Part shown: positions 9,767 through 19,300 of the stretch, one piece after another
Layout: each line of letters starts with the position of its first letter
Numbering within the stretch: the stretch's first letter is position 1
Source of the DNA: Phallusia fumigata
Lineage: Eukaryota; Chordata; Ascidiacea; Phlebobranchia; Ascidiidae
NCBI GenBank assembly: GCA_008931825.1
Contig: QXVZ01015951.1
Coordinates: 1 to 28,133 of the forward strand
Direction: 5' to 3'
DNA length: 28,133 nucleotides
Program-made: the position numbers and the translations under genes
Notes under the pieces: model-generated
Database searches by the model: none
What the model saw: the letters and a program-made list of their open reading frames with translations, nothing else
Told to the model about the DNA's origin: nothing

Positions 9767-10474
9767 TCTACCATTGAAAAATATATGGCCGTTAGAGACG
9801 AGAAAAAATATGGCCAAGATACGTGCACGCAAATAGCATGACGCTTTGACATTTGACGGCGTTTATGGCGTCTAATTTGAAAATGTTTATCAGTGAATCC
9901 ATGGTCATTGTTGCATTAAAAATAAAAAAGGTTAAAAAACAAAACAACTGTAATATTTAATCCTACGCTTTGATATCTTTGCTAAGTTTCAAACTCTGCC
10001 GATCTTGATCATCGCGTATAAAGCTACAGCAAAGCAATATCAAAAACATTGTCAATTAAATTGGTAAATTTCAGTGAAGATAAAAGAGGTTTTATTAACG
10101 AAAACGTTGGCTTGTGTTAAGAGACATTTTTGATGCAATTATATGGAACAAATTGCCTCAGTTATTTCGTTATTTCGTGTACGGGGCGTTTCACGCTGTG
10201 TGGGCCCCGGTTATAAGTAATAATGGAGAACTTGGGCCTTCGTTATACAGTCTGCCGACCACTGGAATAGACTAAGCCAGCGTTGTTGTTAAACAGCTAG
10301 TCTACCATTGAAAAAATGTACTTAATGTCCGTTAGGGGGAAGAAAAAAGATGGCCAAGATACGTGCAGGCAAAGAGCATGACGCTTTGACATGTTACGGC
10401 GTTTATGGCGTCAAACTCGAAAACGTTTACCAGTGTATCCGTTGTTGCAATACAAATAAAAAAGGTTAAAAAAG
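9767..10474. repeat. Direct repeat of about 175 bp, 534 bp apart
   Basis: TCTACCATTGAAAAA at 9767 and 10301 each begin a block of about 175 bases sharing GGCCAAGATACGTGCA and GGCGTTTATGGCGTC and ending AAAAAGGTTAAAAAA. A further shared stretch, CTTGATCATC then ACAGC then AAGCAATAT, follows each. The upstream region of gene B lacks this block. Possibly two copies of a short mobile element. Confidence 0.6.
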
Positions 10475-11240
10475 TCTGTCACTCTTGATCATCACATATA
10501 CAGCTACAGCCAAGCAATATAAAAAAAGAACGAAGTTGACGAAAAGGTTACCATATGTGGAGGACGTTAGTAAAATAAAGCCTTCGATGCGGGGGAGGGA
10601 ATAGCAAAAAAGGTTGTGCACCCCTGATAGTAGGGTGGTCACGCGTCGCTCGCGGTCTGACGGTCTTGTGGCAAAGGGCGACGTTTAAACACTTCTGTTC
10701 GATTTCCTTTTGCGACTTGGTAGAGATTTTAGTCTGGCGTCTTATCTGTTAAGCGAGCTGCTTTCAAACCGTTAACGTTGCTGTTAGGAAAAAATGTTTT
10801 GCAGCCAGTTGGTTCATTTTTTTTCTTTTATTCTCCCACAACAGCTTACTGCGTGTCTCTCGTTTAATTTGAACGGAATGAATTTTTCCCAGCGGTCAAA
10901 GCACATATGCCTTAAAGAAGCTGGAAGAAACGTGGTTAAATGTAATAGTTTCCCATGGCTTATAGAATACGTGGTGTTACTCAACTTTTCTTTTTCTTTC
11001 CATGAAGCTGTAATGCCTAGAGAATGTTTGGCGTTGCTTGCAACATGGCTCAATTTATTTGTTAGGTCGGAACGTTTCAAATCTCACCAGAAAAATGTGG
11101 TAAAATGTGTTTTTGCAAATGTGGCAAGTGTTGAAAAAAAAACTATTTTTTCTATTTAAGTTTTACGTCCTAATAAAGCGAATTCCCATTAATCTTCAAA
11201 AAACAGCTCAAAACAAGTGAACGAGTTTAATTTTTTAATC
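10475..11240. other. Intergenic, start of the long duplicated unit
   Basis: From about 10925 the sequence matches 23697 onward. Overlapping open frames on both strands here (10794-11159) share the same bases, have low complexity, and are not conserved as frames in the second copy, so none is called. Confidence 0.5.
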
Positions 11241-11242
11241 AT

Positions 11243-13429
11243 TTGAGTAAACTGTCGGATTTGATTGCGGGCCCTCCGAAAAGCTTTTGTCCAGTGCGAC
11301 ATCATCTTCGAAGGCTGGTCAATCGATTTCACGTTCAGCATCATCCTTTTCCTTTTCGAGGTATTTCAGGTCTTGGGTGGTTGTATGTTTGTTTTTGTAT
11401 TTCTTTTTCATTATTTTACATTCCAGGGGGGAAAGCGATAGTTCTAGTTTTCCGGGAGAAGCGAGAGGCTCTCTCGAGGAGCTAATGAGGGTTCATTTTG
11501 AACAATACGACCAGGCTAGGATCGATGGAGAGATCGTGAAATCGCTCCACCTTCAAACGATGTGAAAGAATTGTAAGTTTAAAAGTATTTTGAAAAAAGA
11601 CTATGGCTTGAAATTGGGGAGATGATATGATTCAAAACATTCACATTTATATTCATCATAATCACAGAATCCCTTGTTTGAAGATTGGAGACGGAGAATT
11701 GAGGATCGTCTGGTAGCCTTGCTTGTGTTCAACCATCAGCTGACACAAGAGCAACATCTAGCGGCTGTGAGAATATTTTCGTACCGCCACTTGCCGTCGA
11801 GATGTAAGTATGTTTTTATGTTAATATTTTGCTATGAGATGAAGGTGTGTTTAAAATCCCCGTTGTCTCAGTGATAACGGCATTCCGCTCCCCCCCAGCC
11901 GCTGCACACGAAGAAGGTGAATTTCACCGCGTTTCAACACCTAGCTTGACGAAATATGGTGGGTCGAAAAGAATTATGTTGAGAAATTACGGAAATTCCC
12001 TTCTACTTTATTTTTAAAAATAATTGTAATTCCTTGTTTTAAGGTCTTAACTGGTGTTGCCACTCCACCTGCCAACCGTCCGCTGACGCGGGAGCGTCCC
12101 TTAGCGGCTGTGAGAAAACTGGTGATAAGCTAAACATTTTGGTGGAGCTTAAAATTAGGAAAGAATTGTGCTTGAAGTTTTGTTTGGTTGTTATAATTAT
12201 TCTCTGTTTTGAGAAGGTAGGGAAAATGGCCTTGCCTCTGCTCCGATTCAGCCACCTGCTGACACGGAGGCTTCGTCCAGTGGCTCTGGAAATAACCTTC
12301 AGCCACCCGCTGGCGATTTGTAAGTTTTTGAATTTATTAAATTTAACTTTGAATTTAAAAAAAAGTGTATTCGAATTATATCCTTTGTTTCAGTGAGAAA
12401 GAAAGTGAATGCACCTCCCCTGTCACCTGCGAAGGAAGGGGAGAATGTTGAGCCTGACATTGACTGGAGTGAATTTGATTCTCACAGTTACGTGCTCGAA
12501 CTGATAAACCACAGTTCCTTTTTGTGTGATTTTTGGGAAGGCTTAAGGTAGGTTATTTTCATGTGGCAGGTTTTTTGAGCATAAAAAAACATTTATATCA
12601 AAGGGATGTGTCCGTGGGCTTCTTCGGATGATATTGTTGAGTGTGAAAGATTTTTACATTGGTTTACTTTTCCAGCGCTCCTTGGGAAACTCACTAGTGC
12701 AGCGTTGAGGCGTCATCGTCAAGAACGAACTAACTTGGGGGTTGGTAAGTTGATGTTAAGCTGTTTTCGCCCATCACTTGTCTTAATTCTAACCCCTATA
12801 ATCTCTTCTCGAATTTCTAATTTCACGCTTGTGTCAGATTGGACGCCGAAGTAAAACATCAACCACATGACACCAACTCGTTGTAACCGACCCCGATTTG
12901 CTTCCCCCAGGTGGTTTGTTCACCGTAAGGTGGAGCGCCATTCGCTTCCACAAACGGATTGGGGGAGTAAGTGCTGTGTTCAATTATCGTCTTCTAATAA
13001 ACTTGAAAGCAATGGTCATGGCCGACGACATTTGGAGAGTGTGGCCGGGGCCAATTCGAATTAAAGCAATTAAGCTTCGGATTCATCTCAACTAATCTCG
13101 CCAACGAGGAGAGATATTTTCACGCTTCCAACAACAATTTTAATGTTTTTGACGTCTCCCTGTTTGTCGGAAGTCGTGATGAACTTATTGGCTTTATCTC
13201 CAAAGAGTTGGATAAAGATGCTCTTGCGTGGGCTCAAGCACAGCTCCTGGACCGTGTACCAACTAACAAATTTAATGTTCTACGATTTTTTCTTGATAGG
13301 ACTTTAATAGGGCAAGGGGGTGAACGTCACATCCAATCCTGGGTTAGTGACTCTAAACAAAACCACTACCAGACGGTTTTCAATCTCTTTTACGCAAAGT
13401 CAAGTGTCCATAAAGAAGTTATCACTTAA
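11243..13429 (+). pseudogene. Degenerate multi-exon gene, copy 1, unknown family
   Basis: Exon-like blocks with GT-AG sites: to 11360 (Ser/Pro-rich), 11427-11565, 11668-11803, about 12200-12319 (contains QPPADTEASSSGSGNN), 12394-12547 (contains PPLSPAKEGENVEPDIDWSE), about 12606-12744 and from 12911. The last two join in frame, giving TNLGVG then GLFTVRW and later ADDIWRVWPGPIRIKAIKL. A further open stretch at 13208-13429 (contains FISKELDKDALAWAQAQ) vaguely recalls retrotransposon Gag, but this is not a match I can name. Relative to copy 2 there is a one-base loss in the first exon and a 55-base length difference after about 13087. Probably a decayed gene; an expressed gene with exons I missed is possible. 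Confidence 0.35.
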
Positions 13430-14200
13430 TTGAAAAGTTAACTATATAAAATATTTCTAAATGCTTCAAAGCAAAGTTGGCAGCGCGGTACGAACATCAT
13501 CAAAAAGGAACGGCGGTACGCCTTTCGCAACGAGGTATGCTCATCTCATCGACCGAACCGTTTCCTACTCTTTATCATGGATGGCAGTACGATACGCAAT
13601 AAAAATCATCAAAAGGTACGCACATCTTAATACGTACCATACCGTACTGTCATCCTTGGGAAAAGGTAGCAATTTTTTCCTTGCGCTAATTTGTTAATTA
13701 TTTATGTACAGGTTGCAACTTGATCACCAGAATAATGTCGCAAAAAGTCATTCAACCTATAGTTCAGCCTTTTGTAGCATTTAATAATTGCAGCGATGAT
13801 GACATTGTCCACTTCTTATCCCGAAATTTTCTCAAAAAAGGTGGTATGCGAACACCGCAGGAACCTAGATGTGGTACGTGAGTACATGGAGCGAGGGAAG
13901 TAGTGGTTTAAATAAAGATGCTTATGAGCATATCCACGAAAACCGATAGAATAGAGTAGACCAATAAAAGTGTTTTAGTGCTAATGGTTACTATCAGTAG
14001 TCGTAGAGGCCTAAAACCGAAATTTATTTGCAGGAAAAATAATTACTGGCATTACGATTTTACTCCAACACTTTCGTTTGTCCGAAACCCCACCTGACGC
14101 AATGTGATGCAAATAGAAGGGACGCCCATTCAAATTTTTTCATCTTCATTACGGCTGACCCAACGCATGTCACTGAGCAACAGATTTTTCATTCATCTTG
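13430..14200. other. Non-coding spacer, no gene seen
   Basis: Contains two variants of an ATCATCAAAAGG-type phrase with GGTACG blocks (13495-13650), partly matched at 26160-26290. A short conserved stretch near 13730-13880 (VIQP then FVAFNNCSDDD in one frame) is open in both copies after a CAG acceptor; possibly one more exon of the degenerate gene. Confidence 0.3.
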
Positions 14201-15606
14201 CCTATCTTCAGGAGATATTGTTGTTTTGCAGTTTACAGATGGACTGGAAGTTGCCAAAAGGTCTATTATAGCACCAATACTGTTACAATTCAGGATTATG
14301 TTATTGTGATAAAACTTTATACAAGCTTTGGGTCTCAAAACCTAAAAATTTTCCCATGCCATATCCAGGATCAGAATGTCTTCTCACTTTCATTAGGAGA
14401 GAAGTCATGCCATGTTTGTTTTCTGGTTGCATTCCATTCCATTCAAGTTTGAGGGATTGAGGATAAGATTTGAAGCTTGCATAGCAACTTGCAAAAAAAA
14501 TTGCATTTGCAAATGACAACTCAAAATTTGGTTTAAAAAAAAACCTTTTCAGTTGTTTTCTCCTGAAGTGAGTCAAAAACTGTGGAATCATTCAGTTCCA
14601 ACCTATCAAAAACACAATCGGGATGTAAAAAGGAAATTGGAAAGAATATGACCAATAACTAAGCTTCTTAAAAATTAAAGAGAGCAAAAGTATTTTTGTT
14701 TAAGGCAAAACAATCTGTGCAAAATTCAATTCATGGGCTTCGTTTTCAACAAATTTAGTCAAATCCAAGTTTGTTTTTTTTCAAAAATCAAATAGGTTTT
14801 GAGTAGTAACATTATAGTTTGATGCTGAAAGGTAATAACTTACTTTAAGATGTCATGGGAATCAGCATCGGTTTGTAAAAATAACCCACATGTTCAGCAA
14901 ATTAGTCAACCTGACAGCTGACACCATGAGCAACAAATTTGTATTATTTTTTTGACATCAAGATTACTGAGTTGCTCAGTCAAAGTTAGTGCTGCTGCTG
15001 TCCAGCTTATGACACAAAATTATTCCAAACCCTACATCAACCAATGTCACCTCTTCTGCAATCTAAATCTGTAAAAAATCAACTTTTTAGCAATGTTTAT
15101 ATTTGGGCTTGTTTTTGCAATACAAATGTCAACTTAACAACACTTTTGCCTGTTAAGGTTAAAAAGAGGGAACAAGATACACTTACCTAAACTTGTCTTG
15201 TTCCAAACATCAAATGTTTCACTTCACTTACCATTTCCTTTTTCTCAGTCGAGGAAATCAAAATTCAAAAGAAACAAAAACCTAGCAAGCCGCTCAATAA
15301 CATAGAAATCCTATTTTTTTAACAAACGCAGAGGTAATTTACAGCTTGCGTTTCTTTAACACGAAGATCTAATCAAGCATTTGCGTTCATCGTGGGTATG
15401 TTACGCTGGTGGCTAAAATTTAGACGGGCTTTATTTTCATAAGTCACAAAACGTAAAAGATCGGTTCTTTCCATGTAGAACCGACGGCTTGCCACGTTTT
15501 TTTTTACGAACAACCGTATTTGCTGCCTAAATAGCCGGCAGATGATCTTAAATTTGTTTTTCTGGATACCTCTTGCGTTCATACGTTGCTGTTTGCTACT
15601 ACTCAA
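14200..15606 (-). pseudogene. Possible decayed minus-strand gene, copy 1
   Basis: Minus-strand splice-like signals are shared with the second copy: an exon-like block 14844-15068 (acceptor TTTTTACAG, donor CTTAAA|GTAAGT) and donors before 15229 and 15186. The frame at 14301-14591 contains KVRRHSDPGYGMGKFLGFE, which looks protein-like, and 15373-15606 contains a Lys/Arg-rich stretch. Stops and indels interrupt every frame I tried. No family recognised. Confidence 0.25.
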
Positions 15607-16171
15607 ATTCTTGACACAAGATTATCTGCAGTTGGAGTTTATGTTTTGTATTGGTGTTGAAATTTTCGTGATCAAAAGTCAAAAACATTACAACTTGTGT
15701 AAACGTAACACGTTAAATTAGAGTATACAAGCCACTCTTAAACTCATCGCGTGACCCCCAATCTAAATAACGTCACCGATAAGCCTCAAAAGGCATAAAA
15801 TACATGGAAACTTTCCTAATCAACTGTGCCAACAAAATCCCTCTGAGGAACTTTAAGCAACATATGCAGCCTAAACAATTCAAAGAATTTGTGTCAAGTA
15901 CTTTCAACCCTTCCGTGACCCTTGAGTCATCTCACTTTCGCACTGCGCAAGCCACTTTCCAACAGGTCTTTTGCTGGAAAGACAGTAACGCGAATTTACA
16001 TTGTATCAGCTAATTATTGTTCAAGATAAAACTTGTGTCGCAAAAATGCATGTACAACAACAGAAAAAATGTCAGTCCAGGCAAAAAAGTCAAGTAAAAA
16101 AGAGAAAAATTTACAACACGTCAACTAAGAATCCAATTGTGAGCTGGACTTATTGTAGATTAACATATCAA

Positions 16172-16177
16172 TTTATT
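16172..16177 (-). promoter_or_regulatory. Poly(A) signal of gene B
   Basis: AATAAA on the minus strand, 54 bases after the TGA. Position fits a short 3' UTR of under 100 bases. Confidence 0.6.
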
Positions 16178-16230
16178 TATACATACACTTTATCAAGTAG
16201 ATCGACCACTACGTAACTTCAAGTCTAATT

Positions 16231-16378
16231 TCATTGCGGCAGTGGGGTTAAGTATTTGGAGTTTGATTTCGGTTCGTTTTCATGCACGGCAGGAGGACTG
16301 TCGGTGTACGGGGGTGGCAAGTCGTTAAACTCCATGTTTCCGCGTTCCCCGCTCACAACCACGACTCCAGGGGCCAGA
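16231..16378 (-). CDS. Gene B exon 9: cytoplasmic tail with PPPY, stop codon
   Basis: Acceptor TTTTGCAG; one base completes the split Thr codon, then 48 codons and TGA. The tail contains NDLPPPYTDSPPAV, a type-I WW-binding PPxY motif, and a second Tyr in SKYLTPLPQ near the C-terminus. Vertebrate PRRG tails also carry PPxY, which supports common descent of this architecture. Confidence 0.88.
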
Positions 16379-19300
16379 CTGCAAAACAGATTATAGTTTA
16401 GATTTCGATTATATAAGAATGCGTTTATAAAATTTAAAACCCTACTCAGACCAGTTTAGATGTAGGCAGTACGTCCACAGCGGGTCGACCAACGAGTTTT
16501 GTTTGGTCAACGGTGACGATGTTCTCATAAATGTACGTGTATACTTTAATCAATTATTTTTCGTAAAAGTTTTTTGGACGTTGATAAGTTTTTGAACAAA
16601 ACTAATACCTTCGAGATGAACATTTCGCTATAACAGAATTCGATCCTTGAAACAAACACCTACGTGAAGTTTGCACTTGTCGTCGTGTTGTTCTGCATTC
16701 CACACTGACTCCGTCGATATAATTTGTAGAGGATCAACGACAATATGGCGATAAACAAAACGCCTGCTACAGCGCCACCTACCGATGCTGGTGTAAGATA
16801 CGGTATGCCAGTAGTGGAAGAAGCTGTAAAAACAGATTTCAAAACGAGGATTGACTTTAAGTGTTTTCGTATTATGCGCAAAGGGGTTGAAACAACGCTA
16901 AAACACGACATTTTACCTTCGACGCAAATAACTAAGTACTGGGGTGAAATGTTGGTTCCAGGTTAACTGTGTTAAAGCAAATTAACCTTAGAACCGTCCT
17001 TGTTCTTGAAAACATATCACACGCAGCGTTACCTGTGCTGCAGGTTTTGTCTGTGTAACCAGGCAAACACGCACAAGAAAAATCATCCACTAAATCGTAA
17101 CAAGTTGCTTCGTTTGCACAAGGATTCGATTCACAATCATTAATGTCTAAAACCGAACCAATATAAAATAAGAAAATGTTTTGTTAGTTTTAGGTTTCAG
17201 TCTAATAACAAGGGGGCCTGTAAAGTGCAATTACGGACAGTGTGCTGTTGCGATAAAAAGTACGCTCAAACTTACAAATTATTCGTTGTAAAATTTGGAT
17301 AATCATTTATTAAATCATTTTTATTAGGTGCATTTGTGATAACCAGGTGCACTTGGAGTATCCTGAAGTTGAGGGTGTTTAAGTTTAATTCACTTGGTGA
17401 GAGAAATCGTTGCGATACAATGCGAACTAAACACCAAGCTGGAAATACTTTGGCTGATCATCTGGCACTTACCGATGGAGCAATTTTTACCGGTGTAACC
17501 AGCCAGGCAATCGCACACAAAGTCTCCGATCAAATCATAACAAATTGCGTTGTTTTCACACGGGTTCACGGCGCACTCGTCAATTTCTGAAACAACAACA
17601 AACGATTAATTCAATTAAAATGCCTGCGCCTTACAACAGATTATTGCAAGGTCATTAAACTTAAATTCCGACAAAACGTATCTGTCTGTGTTGTTTTATT
17701 AGTTTAACACTGCATCATAAGGTACCAGGTGTTTATTAAAAGGGATTCGTTAGGTTTATAGCCACCGCCCTTTACGTCTAAGCTGGTTTTTAGGCAGTAG
17801 CCAAAGTTTTAGCAAAGGGGTCAAGAAATTCACCAGCATTGGCGAAAAGTCGTCTACATAAAGTAGTCTCTGATTTGGTATCTCACCTGTATCGCAGATG
17901 GTTCCGCTCCATCCGGAGTTGCAGGAGCAGTAATAAGAACCCTCAGTATTGATGCAGTTACCGTTGCCGCAATTCACACTGTTGCATTCGTTCACATCTG
18001 AAAAAACAAGTCTGGCGTTCTGTGACTGTCAATTATGTCCGAGATTAACTCGACTGCCAAACAAATTTCTCGAGTGAAGCTCCAAAAAGCGGGATAGTTG
18101 TTGCAATATTTGAAAGAATACAGTAAGATAATTGTCATATCGTTAATGTATAATATAAGATGCAACACTGAGCTAGGGTGGCCTAGAAGTGGAAAACACA
18201 AATCTTGTGACACAACATAAAATTCGTGGCACGCTGAAGTCAGAACACATAAGTCGCGGCAAACACCAAAGTCGCAACGCTTGAATGCGTTAGTGTTTGA
18301 AAAAAACGGAATATTTGGGGTTACAAAGGTCATAAGAAAGGTCTTACCGTTGCAGTTTTTGCCTGAATATCCAGAGGGTTTACAGTCGCAGCTATAATCT
18401 CTGTAGAGATTGGTACATGATAAAGTTCCAGACGAATGGCAATGATTATAATCGCACTGCACTGTAACGGCATCAACAGATAAATAACACTAAATGATAA
18501 AATAACTCTGTTTTCAATATTTCCACGTTCTGACTGTTGTCTGGGAGCCTTTAAAATTAGTTTCTTTGCGATACAATTCTATATCTTAATGTCACTGCCG
18601 CAAAATCAAGGTCAAGCATTCAATCTGACCTTTAATAATTTTTATCACACAACTTTGTCGCCTTAAGGGAATAAAATAAAGTAGATCAATATATTGTGAA
18701 GCAAAGTGAAGTTTATAGTTTAATGTCCCAAAACAGGGAAAACTTATGTACAAGCGTCTACAGCTATACTTACATCCTATACTTGTCCAGACCTCACTCT
18801 GTAAAAGCAAAGACTTGTTAAACGTAGAAACCTCGCATTAGAGCAGAAACATTCTTAGGAAATGCGTTATCAGCATGAAATTTGTATTAAAAAAGTGAAC
18901 GTTATCAAGCTTAAAAGTAGTAAAGTGCACAGTGAGGAAAATAGAAGTTTTTACTCTTACTGTTCTCTCTGTTCCTGATCCAAAGCACTCGCGAACTTCT
19001 TCGTAACCGCATCGTTCCTCGTAACACTCAGACTCAATTCTAGAACGCTTGACTCGGACAAAAAACTCAGATGCTTCTTCTTTGGAGATGAACACTGTGA
19101 ATAAAAAGATGTGTGAAAAAGATACCAGTTATCTGGCGCTTTTAGGTTTGTTTTGCATACCGAAAGCAGGAGTAAAAAACGAAATTTTGATACTGCATGG
19201 TCTCTTAGTTACACATTTTACAGACTCAAAAGTTACTTGTCAGCAAAAATAACTTTAAAATGACTGTAGAAGAGGTAATAAATTTTCGAAACGACCACTT

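Larger units (their letters stand above)
10925..15564. repeat. Long intergenic duplication, left copy
   Basis: Collinear with 23697-28133 over its whole length, with small indels and roughly 5% substitutions in the stretches compared by eye. It lies right of gene A as the other copy lies right of gene B, so the duplicated unit is gene plus upstream flank. Confidence 0.9.

Noticed and set aside
10794-11159. 121-residue plus-strand frame and an antisense 88-residue frame
   Set aside because: The paralogous region has lost the 5' part and the frame is not preserved; the two frames overlap and both have low complexity.
16745-16966. 73-residue plus-strand frame opposite the gene B membrane exon
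   Set aside because: It is the antisense of a well-supported exon and is not open in the matching part of gene A.
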